Shown here piece after piece: positions 12,072-21,994 of a stretch of 64,000 nucleotides of DNA; the stretch's first letter is position 1, and each line of letters starts with the position of its first letter. Below the pieces are notes generated by a model that saw only the letters and a list, made by a program, of their open reading frames with translations, did not search any database and was not told the DNA's origin. A program made the translations under genes and the position numbers. This DNA comes from Acarospora socialis (Eukaryota; Ascomycota; Lecanoromycetes; Acarosporales; Acarosporaceae). Location: the NCBI GenBank assembly GCA_025617375.2, contig JAMYGW020000002.1:868001-932000 (forward strand), read 5' to 3'.

Positions 12072-12659
12072 AATACGGTCACCGGTGCTCGGTGCATCGG
12101 ACTCGCTACAGACCCTTCTGCACTGTGTCGTTGGCCCTAACGCTTAGCATCTTGCACCTGTACCGTTACTCAGCTTAATACGAATACCTAAGGACTAGTC
12201 CGTTAGCTACATAAAACGAAGCTCAGAAGGGTCGAATCTTGATACGTATTGCCCATACCCAATCGCTCCCATGGACATCAATAACCCTACCAAGTCGTCT
12301 TCAACCACGATCGGGCGCCGCACCATCTCTCTCAGCACAACTGAACAAACGGTTACCAACCAGGCCGAGACAGCTTCACCTAAGGCATTGCGCTCTCGAC
12401 CAGGGACAAAGAGCAACTGTCATTGGCCTTCAACGTTAGGTATCGATACTTTACAAGAGGTTTCTATCAGCGAAATACTCCTTCTCTCCGTTCAGCACAC
12501 GCCCGTCCGCCCAGGCTTAGACTAGATAAAGACGAATCATACCCTTCATCAGAACGTCAATCCCAATTCAAAAGCCATGAAAGAGCCAATAACACGCCGA
12601 GCTGAAAACTTAACGGCAACCCTCCCCCTCTTTCCCCGAACAAACAAAAGCGCCACCAA
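12072..12659. other. Convergent intergenic region, no gene recognised
   Basis: The HET gene and the Chl4 gene run toward each other here. Short overlapping ORFs on the plus strand carry no motif. Confidence 0.45.
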
Positions 12660-14258
12660 TCACAGACCCCCGGCTCCCTTCTCCCCTAAGATTCTCCCCC
12701 CTCTCACCACCCCCACACTAACGCCCTCCTCGCCTGTCATCCACCCGGGCATCTTCACCCCATCCACAATACCGTTCTCAACCAATTGCCGGATACCAGC
12801 GAAGACGTGCGTGCCATGGAAGGTAAGACGTATTGCAGGCGTCCAGATCGCTTGAGCTGTGTGCTGGGGAGGCTCGTCGTCTGTATTTGCCTGGAGACTC
12901 ACGTCGAGGATTGATGTTCTGGATGGGCGTCCACGACCTCGGCGCGGGGGCATGGGTTCGGGTGGGGGAGTGGGGATGGGGGTTTCGGCATCGCTGGGGG
13001 GCCGGTTCGAAGTGGCGTCGGGTGTTGGTTGAGGAAATGGATCTTCAATGCGGATTTCGAGACGCTCGATACCTTTGCCGTCTCCGTCGATGGCGGAGGT
13101 GCCGAATCGTTGCCGAGCTAGCAGTTTACGACGCTTGCTGGAAGCGGTTTCGGAGTCTGTGGGTGGCTTCCTCTTGCGCTCTTCTGAGGTGTGTCTTGCT
13201 GCAAGGTTTTCTTGGTTGGTAAGAGGAGTTTCCTGGGCATGTGGGGCTTTGCGTTTGCTGGATACGGAGTCCAATGGGCTCTCTTCGATACTCCCGTCGG
13301 CAAAAATGCTCCATCCGCCTGCCGCGGCGTTGCCTCTGCCAGGACCGCGTAAGGAGAGGAGCGCCGAAAGGGACCGCGCCGATAGCGAAGTAGTCTTCAA
13401 TGTGTAACGCTGCTGAGGGCGCGAAAAAGCTTTTGGTAAAGCGTCTATCACGATATCTCGCAGATGCCGGCTGTCACCGGCGGCAGTCGCACCTGGTGTC
13501 GTACCCAACGACACATAGATCGACGGCGAGGCGTCCGGGAAGGCAACGTAGATGATTTTAGACCCCTCGCCTGCTGTTCGCTTCGAGCTGAGCAACGATC
13601 GCTGGCTGTTGTATGGCGAGTCGTGTATGTATATCCGCAGAAGCGTTAACGGCGTCGACGTTGCCCGGGTGAGGTAGTAATGCGCCTTCATAAACGGCGA
13701 CAGCTCGGCTTGGAGGTTCCGTAGGAATGTGGGAGCGTGGAATCGCGGTAGTATAGACGAGGGTGGTTCTTTTGCGATATAGTGGATCTCGTCGTCGCTC
13801 GCCTCTTCGCTTTCGTCTGCCAGGGTGACTTGTTTCAGGTGTAGCGCCGTCCATCGCTGCGCCGTTTGATGATCCAGCAGGTAGCGCAAGTCGGCCATTG
13901 CCAATTGGCGGAATGAGATGCCATGCCTCCAATCACCCTCCAGGACTCGGTCCAGGAGTTCTCTCTTCGCTCCCTTCCGAGCTTGTAGCTCCCCGTATAT
14001 CTCCCTCAGCTCTTCCAGCGTCCGCGCCGCAGGATATGGAGCTTCGTCCAGTTCGTCCTCGTCATTACCGTCATGTGCAAGGAAAGGACCACAAGCTGTT
14101 TGATTGGAGCTCTCTAGCCATTCGAGGACGAGAGTCAGGAGGGACGGTCGAGAGAGCTTCGCGAGGGTTCTTTCGACGAGCGGGGAGTCTGGCGGTAAGT
14201 GATGCGCGTGAGGAAGAGCGGCGGTGGTGGGTACAGAGAGAGAAGGGCGGGGAGCCAT
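12660..14258 (-). CDS. chl4: Kinetochore protein Chl4/Mis15 (CENP-N family)
   Basis: Fungal CENP-N, a subunit of the constitutive centromere-associated network that binds the CENP-A nucleosome. It is a single exon of 532 residues; the ATG at 14258 is used because the codon before it is TTG. The N-terminal third holds the family pattern: a hydrophobic RPSLLTLVLEWL helix, then TLEELREIYGELQARKGAK, RELLDRVLEGDWRHGIS and RQLAMADLRYLLDH. The middle carries a beta-rich part (RIYIHDSPYNSQRSLL, IIYVAFPDASPSIYVSL). Residues ~320-470 are disordered, basic and Pro/Ser-rich with a GRGRPS AT-hook-like stretch. A final conserved segment includes RLTFHGTHVFAGIRQLVENGIVDG, split here as RLTFHGTHVFAGI and VENGIVDGVKMPGWM. 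Confidence 0.82.
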   Translation of the reverse strand: MAPRPSLSVPTTAALPHAHHLPPDSPLVERTLAKLSRPSLLTLVLEWLESSNQTACGPFLAHDGNDEDELDEAPYPAARTLEELREIYGELQARKGAKRELLDRVLEGDWRHGISFRQLAMADLRYLLDHQTAQRWTALHLKQVTLADESEEASDDEIHYIAKEPPSSILPRFHAPTFLRNLQAELSPFMKAHYYLTRATSTPLTLLRIYIHDSPYNSQRSLLSSKRTAGEGSKIIYVAFPDASPSIYVSLGTTPGATAAGDSRHLRDIVIDALPKAFSRPQQRYTLKTTSLSARSLSALLSLRGPGRGNAAAGGWSIFADGSIEESPLDSVSSKRKAPHAQETPLTNQENLAARHTSEERKRKPPTDSETASSKRRKLLARQRFGTSAIDGDGKGIERLEIRIEDPFPQPTPDATSNRPPSDAETPIPTPPPEPMPPRRGRGRPSRTSILDVSLQANTDDEPPQHTAQAIWTPAIRLTFHGTHVFAGIRQLVENGIVDGVKMPGWMTGEEGVSVGVVRGGRILGEKGAGGL

Positions 14259-15130
14259 CAATACGAGGATGATAGGGAGTTAGAGGGCGAGGCGGACACT
14301 AGCCCTAAGCTTTACGCGACGGTCAATGCTACCTTAGGTAAGGTACAAACATGTAAACAGCCCACTTGATGACTAAGCGATGCACGACAACATTGCCCCA
14401 ATTGGATCTAAGAGACCGAGGTAACGTTTAGATGCACGTCATCACTATATCCGAGGGCGTTCAAGAGTCACACAGCAAACTCGTACACATAGGGCGCCGT
14501 AACTCTGATCAATAAGTCCGAATACGAGGATCAAAGTCAAGTGACATAGCGATTGCTGATACGATACTACGTCGCTCTGTCAGCGCAATGCATTGTCTTC
14601 TACGAGACAATATTAATAGGTTCGTGGTACTCTACATACCTAGGTAGGTATTGAAAGCTGGAAGCGGACGGCCGATTGATTACTATTCTTTATCGGGTAG
14701 AGAGAAGCGCTCTCAGCGGTAGAAAGGGAATTGTCGGAAGCGGCTCCGCGTGGGGCGTTTCGGATGGGTCCTTTGACTGCGTTCACACTCACCCCACTAA
14801 CTTAGGATGATTACCAATAACGATTTGTGCGTCTTTCAGTCTTGCTTCCCACCCACCACCTTTTCATCATCTAACGGAGATAAGCCTCGACCACATATCA
14901 TTAAGAGTTGAAGACATATCTATATACGCATTGCCGCACTCCACATCAATATATCATTCAAACAAAGGGACCAAAGGAGGACTTCCACGGCACGATTGAA
15001 AACCCGACACCTATCCGAGGGCGTTCCGCCTTGATTGGGCTCCTCGAAAGCCAGGTAGATACGATTCGTATAGGAGCGAAATAAGAGGTCTATTTTGTTG
15101 CAGATACAAGTCGTGGATAACCCGACTGGG
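14259..15130. other. Divergent intergenic region
   Basis: No gene seen. It is the shared upstream region of the Chl4 gene (minus) and the bZIP gene (plus). Near 14633-14650 there is a short imperfect palindrome around CTAGGTAGGTA. The frame of the bZIP protein stays open upstream of its ATG to about 15095, which probably reflects 5' leader. Confidence 0.45.
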
Positions 15131-16106
15131 ATGTCCGCCTTCAATGGCCGCCGGGCCCCGAATGTGTCGCAGTACGTCGCGAACCTGAACACCATCCCGT
15201 CCGCCCAGGATGTCGCCCTACAGCAGCAGGAAGGTTTCAGCCTGGAGGATGATCTGGCCATGTTCACCAATGCTGAGTTCTTCGACTTCGATTTGGGAGA
15301 TACTGCGATAGCTGCGCCTGTGGCGTCTCACCATGAGGAGGCGAAGGGGTTGGACTTCTTGAATGGTGGGTCGCAGTTTGGTTCTTATAGGTCTAAACCT
15401 TCTTTAAATTGAGCATTACTCTTTGGGTAATGTGGTATCGTTCGTGTTATTACGTCGCTTTCGTCGTCGCAAAGCCTTCAATTGGGGTGACTTGCTTCTG
15501 TACTACGTCATCATCACATGAACTGCGGGCGGGTTAATCACATTCTCATGCTAACATTGAACCACGTTGATAGGCGGTTACCCATTTGCTGGATTCTCTG
15601 GCTTTGCTCCTAATGATGCTCCCTCGATCACCCCAACACCTATTCAGACTTCGTTCTCGCCTCAGAATTTGATCTCATCAGGCATTGGGACCCCAGTCTC
15701 CACCTCAAGCGGTCCTAAACCGGGCGAGAAACGTCCCATTGATGCCGTCCTTGACCCTAATGTCGTCAATACTCTCGACGATGCTTCTCGACTGGCAGCA
15801 GAAGAGGACAAGCGCCGTCGGAACACGGCCGCGAGCGCCCGCTTTCGTGTGAAGAAGAAGCAGCGTGAGCAGAACCTCGAGCGAACGGCCAAAGAAATGA
15901 CCGACAAAGCTTCGGCACTCGAAGCCCGCATAGGTCAGTTGGAGATGGAGAACAAGTGGCTGAAAAGCCTGATCACGGAGAAGAATGAGAACAAGGACGA
16001 TATCGCAGAGTTGTGGCGCAAGTTCACGAAGGAGAGTGCCGACGCTCGGAGTACTTCTGAACGTAAAGATGGTGTCGGGACCAAGGCAGAAGTCGAGAAG
16101 TCTTGA
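15131..16106 (+). CDS. metR: bZIP transcription factor of the MetR/Cys-3 type
   Basis: Basic leucine-zipper regulator closely resembling MetR/CYS-3, which activates sulfur acquisition genes. Exons 15131-15365 and 15574-16106 give 255 residues. The basic region reads RRRNTAASARFRVKKKQREQ, the near-invariant DNA contact sequence of this class, followed by a heptad zipper through ~residue 225. The start MSAFNGRRAPNVSQYVANLN is the conserved N-terminus of the subfamily, which decides the ATG at 15131. The acidic, Phe-rich stretch EEFSLEDD-like region near residues 38-60 may be an activation segment. The 208-base intron is long for this window. The sulfur role is inferred from the family. Confidence 0.87.
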
Positions 16107-16424
16107 ATTTTCATATACATAGACCCCCTTACATTATTAGTCTGCGCCCTGGTTAGACAGGAGACTATCAGCCAGTGGCTGCCTGGCCTGCCTTGCATAT
16201 ACGCACATTTGAGTCACAGTTCAGGTTCATATACTGATCGGGTCGTGACCATGATTCGAGGGTGACTGAGTGACGTATTTTCTTCGCGTGAACCTGCATC
16301 ACTAACGCGTTGGTTGCCTGAACGTCGACCTTTCGGGTCTTGAGTTTCACGACGTCTAGGGCCCCATTATAAAGCCCCCTTCTCTGTCCAACAACACTTG
16401 AACGTTTGGATCTGCACAAACACA

Positions 16425-18992
16425 ATGTCTGGCATCGTCGTTGGGCGCACTGGCTTAGGCACCGCTAATAGGAAGGTTCCGCAGGAGCCAAATGACGAGG
16501 AGTTTCATCAAATAGTGAGGGAGAAGTTCATGCAAGTAGGGTCTTTCCAGCGACTGTATTCAGAATCGGTCCCTCACTAACTTCTTGTATCAGGATGCTC
16601 GCCGCGATGCGATTATTGACGTCTTCATTGAGAAATGCAACCAGGGTGTCACTGGTTCTTGTACTTTCGACATTGCCAGATCGTCGACCTACCAGAATAG
16701 ATCTACACTTAGTGATGACGACGCGGCCTTTATTCGAGAATTGAAAGCCGAGCTGGTAACGGACCTTTGCTGCGCGGGTCTCCATTCGGCCCAGGATTGT
16801 GAGGCCGAGGGTACAGATCTCTATGACAAGATCCAGCCTCAAGTGGCTCGACGCATGGTGATATGGGACGCTCTGGAACCTGAATACGACGGTAAAATCT
16901 TACACGATTTGAGATGTCCCAAAGTATCGTTCATGACTCATTCATAGCAGATGACGTGCCGGTGTATGCGAACTTTCTTGAGCCTGCCATCAGGCTTGGC
17001 AAGAAACTGACGCCGTCCGCATACGACGAACTGCAGTCAGTAAGGGACGGTGGGGCTCCTCAGCTGCAGCAGATAACCGAGCAGCGCGGCCTGGAGCTCT
17101 TGAGTTCGGCTGTTAAGGGTGAGCAGGCAAGCGCTACCTTTGCCTGTGGCGGATCTATCAAAATTCGAGCTGCCAACAACAACGCCTCTACCAACGAAGA
17201 CGGCCAGTTGTTGTCTCCGCCCGTTGTTCTTCGCTGGGATAATAATCAGAAAACGGTTACTCGCCGTGTCGAACTACCTCATCCACCTGGGCAAGGCTAC
17301 GGGTTGGATATGCTCGTGACGGACTGCCAGCCTGCCACCTTTGGTCTCGGGGGTGTGGATGTGCTCGACGAATCCTATCGCAAAGCTTCTAAACTCGATA
17401 ATACACAATTTTCCACCAACTTCAATCCATACGACTATGGTATCGTTGATACTATTGCCCAGATTCTGTTTCCGAGTGTGGACGAGTACAGTTGTCGCGA
17501 CTTAGGTCTAGAGTTACGTGGTGTACGGGCGGAGTTATATAAGTTGAATGTGGGTTCTTGAAATACAATCAGCTTTTGAGGCACAGCTCATAGTTTTGCA
17601 TCAGATCTATTCTGGTCCTTCCGGAATGTTTCACCCTCACGTCGACACACCGCGCGGAGAAGGCCAATTTGGCTCACTAGTCGTCTGTCTCCCTTCTGCT
17701 CACTCCGGTGGCGAGCTTCTTGTCCGGCACGAAGGCACAACGGTCACATTCGACTGGGGCACTGCCAGCGCCAGCAGCAGCTGCATTCAATGGGCTGCGT
17801 TCTATAGCGACTGCGAACACGAGGTGCTCGAAGTTACTAGCGGTCACAGGCTCACTCTGACTTACAACCTCTACATCCGCGAACACGACTACCTCCACGA
17901 AAACCCCAGCAGGGTGCTTGGTCGTACTATGACCATGTCTCCGGAGCAATTGCCACTGTATGCCATGGTCAGGGATCTATTGGATCAGCCTGGTTTCTTA
18001 AGAGACGGTGAGCCTTCTAGTCACAGCCCATCATTAGCTTGACTAACGTGCTGCGAACTGAGTTAGGAGCTGTCCTTGGATTCTTCTGCAGTCATGAGTA
18101 TGCCCACACCCACGGATGTCCCCCTGGGAGAGTACCCAGGTCGTTGAAAGGTGTTGATATGGCAATATATGCGGTCTTTCGAGCCCTTGGCCTCCGCATC
18201 GAGATCCTACCAGTCCTGGGACTACCAGGCAGATCCAGCCGCGATCGGCTCAAGTTCGGAGGACTGAACCTTAACTACAGCGGCAGACAACCGTCATTTC
18301 TCAGAATGCTTGAACGGTCCAAGAGTCACCTATACTCTGGCAGAAGTGGTCATAGCGCGCCAAAGCCAACAGTAGACGATGTTCGGCTCTATTACAAGGG
18401 CTATGATTCCGATGAAGAGGTAGATGACGAGGGAAATCCCGAAGTGACCGACCATGAAGACTACAAGGATGTGCACACCAGGTTGCAAACCATCCTCAGA
18501 ACGCGGCAGATAGAAGGAATCTCGACCGCTCCGGATCCTGTGATTGCAGGCACCAAGCTGCATGAACGGGTTGAAGATATGAGTCGAGACATGAATGACA
18601 CCAAAATAGAGGTATTCTCGCCTTGGCCACAATGTTGCAAACAAACGATGAGAAGCTAAGTGTATATGTGCCGACACAGGTTCGAAACGAAGATTGGCCC
18701 AACGTGAATCTACCGCGGGTGCAGTGGCTGAACGAGCCGAAGCACACCGAGTCTGCGTTGACGCATATGGCTGTAAGTCTTCTTCCTCATGCAGACCCCG
18801 CTTTGGCTGACTGCTCTCTTGGAATGGCAGTACGGCAACGAAGCTGAACTGGTAGCGTACTATTCCGCCGCCGCTCTACTGGTAATCGTCCCACCTAGTT
18901 CCGAGAGAGGGCCATTCCCAATCTGTCGAGCCTCGAAGCATCGGCACAGTGAGGATACCCCAGCTACACAAGGGACAACTCCCCAAGCATGA
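16425..18992 (+). CDS. Large 2OG-Fe(II) oxygenase domain protein
   Basis: Fungal protein with a prolyl-4-hydroxylase-like 2-oxoglutarate/Fe(II) dioxygenase domain; substrate unknown. Seven exons (16425-16535, 16594-16891, 16951-17549, 17605-18007, 18067-18611, 18680-18772, 18831-18992) give 736 residues, all junctions GT-AG and in frame. Iron ligands are visible as HPHVDTP (His-x-Asp) around residue 350 and the distal His with 2-oxoglutarate-binding Arg in SDCEHEVLEVTSGHRLTLTY. Domain architecture, an alpha-helical N-terminal part, the oxygenase core and a C-terminal extension with an acidic region (DSDEEVDDEGNPE), is that of a large fungal family not characterised biochemically. Seven exons make it the gene with most introns here, together with palA. 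Confidence 0.86.
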
Positions 18993-20082
18993 CATGAAGC
19001 GGCTTATCAATCTTGTCGTATATTGTTCGCATGGTGAGGGCATTCTTGTTTAGCATTGGGTAGGAAAACAGCTCTTTCCAACTCGGTGCAAATCTTTAAC
19101 AGACCTTGCAAGACAGATGCAAACAAATCACCCTTTTGGATTTCGTTAAGGGCGTCACAATAGACTGGCTCTATTAGCCGCCACCAGACCTGAGGACCAG
19201 GTACAAAAGCTGCTGCCTAATCCACTAATACACTCCACACCGTCCCCAGAATCCGTAAAGAGAAGTCCTAAGCCCATCTCAACCAATCCTTTGAGACCGG
19301 AAGAATCCCGAGAATTGAAGTATGCACTTTGAACCTGCCCTTACACATGGCGCTACTAGCCGGGTGGCCCTTTCGCAAGCCCTAGCAGTAGCAGGGTACA
19401 TTCACGACTGCCTAAACGCCTCCAAGAATCCTCAACATCACGACCTCACACCATACATGTCCTGCACGTACAGTCCCTCAGCCCACCGCAAGCCATAAGC
19501 CATACTTCCCTCAGCAAAACCGCACTAGTTCCTGACTCAGCAAGAGCTCGAGCCTTGGCGCTAGCACTAGCAAGGTAACCAGATCCCGCTCGCGAGTGAC
19601 GCGTGGAAAAACACGCTCATTCGTTCCCAAGACTTTGGGGGTGTTAATGTGCTCTAATTACCTCCGAGTACGCGTTCTGCATGGCTAGGGCTTATGGCGG
19701 GCTGTCTTCGTGCGATAGGATGGTGATCTAGGATGACGGAGGATTCTGGGGCGGATGGTCATGCAGAGTGTTGTGGCGATTGGGGGTTGATGTCGGTGGT
19801 GATGTGGTCTTGAGGTAGGGGAAGAAAGGACAGAGGGTAGAGGGAGAGGACAGGGACGAGTTGTTGCTGCCTGATGGCTCCTTCGAAGCTATGGATACGC
19901 TCTAGAGCTACTCGCCGAAGAGGAGGGGAAGCAGCTGTATATAAAACACCTCCGTACCTTTCCCTCCCCTTCATCGACCCATCTCCTCTCGGCCACAAGT
20001 CCAACCAACAACAGCCCAAATCCAAGCAAGCAACCAAAACCCCAGCTCTCACAACCATCCCAACCTTTGAACCCAACGCACC
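18993..20082. other. Intergenic, no gene recognised
   Basis: About 1.1 kb without a supported gene. The minus-strand ORF at 19759-20277 overlaps the first exon of the next gene antisense and looks like a shadow. The last 100 bases are C-rich and A-rich, a typical leader of the following gene. Confidence 0.5.
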
Positions 20083-20946
20083 ATGTCTTCCACAGGCACC
20101 CCTCCCTCCGCGCCGGAAAAGATAACAATCGGCATCCTCCTCCTCGGCGCCGGCGTGCAGCTCCTCGACCTCGCCGCCATCGACGTCCTCGGCATGCTCG
20201 ACAAACCCTACCTCGCCGCCGTGCCCATGCCCCAAGAACTCAAGAGCAAGTTTCCGGGCCTGGACGTCGACTTCCACTACATCACCGAGACCGGCGAGGG
20301 GATGCAGGGCCTCACGGCGGGTGGGAAGATTGGCGTGACGGTACGTTTCCAGTCGTGTGGACTTACCGTTTCGTTGCTTTGGTTTGCGTGGGAGGTTGTT
20401 GGTGTTCCGCTTCGTCTTTGCTTCCTGCAGGGTGTTGGATTGTTCCGTGTTTGTCCTTGGGGGCGAAGTTGAGAACTACCGTCAAAAGTCGACACTAACG
20501 CCCCGCCTCCCTTCCAGGACTCAATCCACACCTGCCCGCCCCTCACACATCTCTTCGTTCCCGGCCCCGAACCAACCTACCGGCCCTCCGCCGCGGTCCA
20601 GTCCTTCATCGCGCAGAATGTCGCCTCCCCCTCCCTGCGCGCACTCCTGGTCGTCTGCACGGGCATCATCCCCGTCCTGGCGTCGGGCGTACTAAGCCAG
20701 AAAAAGGTGACGGCGCCGCGGCTGTTGATTCCGGAGCTGCAGAAACAGTTCGCGGACGTGCAGTTTGTGGAGAAGAGGTGGTGGCACGATGGGAAGGTGT
20801 GGACGAGCGGGGGGGTCACGAATGGGTTGGATATGATGGCGGCGTATTGTAGGGAGGAGTTTGGGCGGGGGGAGGCGGGGGTCGTGGTGGAGACGGTGTT
20901 GGGACTGGCGGATGTCGGGGGTAGGTGGCAGGAGTATGAGGGTTGA
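20083..20946 (+). CDS. DJ-1/PfpI family protein
   Basis: Second DJ-1/PfpI (ThiJ-like) protein of the window. Exons 20083-20340 and 20518-20946 give 228 residues across a 177-base intron. ITIGILLLGAGVQLLDLAAIDVLG is the N-terminal strand-helix of the fold (given in part here: ITIGILLLGAGVQLLDLAA). The nucleophile-elbow cysteine lies in LLVVCTGIIPVLASG, and WTSGGVTNGLDMMAAYC is the matching C-terminal block. It lacks the hydrophobic leader of the gene at 3371 and differs from it through most of its length, so the two are old paralogues, not a recent duplication. Reaction unknown. Confidence 0.85.
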
Positions 20947-21994
20947 GGTGAGGGGCGGATGGAGGGATAAGGTGTGGAGGAGAGGAGGAGATGGGGTAGA
21001 GAGAAGGTGTGATCGGGTGAAAGAATTGATATGGAAAGGTGTCTTTGGGGAAAGATTGAAGCAATACGTTTGCATCCTCTCCACTCTAGTAGAATGCATA
21101 AGATTTACTAGCGAATCGAACATTGTTAAACGCGAAGAACTGAAATCAAATGAGCGCAGAAGGCGATTCCTAACCAACCGTAAGAACAACCCAGAAGCTC
21201 CGTAATGGAGTCAAGCAGAGAGACACCTCAACATACTCGTACACAGCGACCCGTACCCTCGACTAGAGTATTCCTCATGTCTTCTCACATCTACCGCTGC
21301 GGCGCTACATTCACCTCGGCCGGCAAAGTCCCTCCAGTCTCAGGCACCTCTCAATTGGACCGCTATCGTAATAACGCCCGGACTCGCTCACTTCTTACTA
21401 TCTCCTGCGATGCTCTTTGAGTACAGCCAGCGTCGCTGATCATCAAGAAGATGAGAGACCGGCTGCGGAAAATGCGTATGGGCATGATGAAAGTGGCTGC
21501 AACCGCCGGTTCGGATGTGGTTCGATGTATGCGAGGACCGCGATATCTGGACCTCTTGGATCATCGAACCGAAGACTGTCGGCAAAAGCACAATTCGTGT
21601 TGAAGTAGTAAGAAGGGTCGAAACTGGGACGATGGCGCAGGAGTCGATCTGCGACGATTGAACTACCCGGGCAAGGAACAAGCGGCTTGCGTGAAGATTT
21701 GTAACAAGTGGTATGAGGGACAGTTCTGACAAGACTTGAGTGTGACCTGAGATATAGACTGCAGGACTTCGTACTGAAAACGGTCAGATTTGAACATACA
21801 GGAGCTGACTCTGGGAGATCATCCTCCAGATTAAAGGTATAGGAAGATTGAAGATGTCGTGAAAGCACTGCCCTTTTAAGGCTCGCAATTCTATGATATG
21901 GGGGGAAATACAAGACAGCTATAGTGGCAATATGAACGACAACACCTTCAGTCGATAGTATAGGCCGAGTACAACCGAATGCATACATCCTCCG
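20947..21994. other. Convergent intergenic region
   Basis: No supported gene. A minus-strand ORF of 181 codons (21443-21988) sits directly downstream of the palA stop codon but has no motif, signal or intron link, and a plus-strand ORF overlaps it; it probably is 3' flanking DNA. Confidence 0.4.

Noticed and set aside
21443-21988. 181-codon minus-strand ORF after palA
   Set aside because: No motif, signal peptide or splice link; composition is like 3' flanking DNA and a plus-strand ORF overlaps it.
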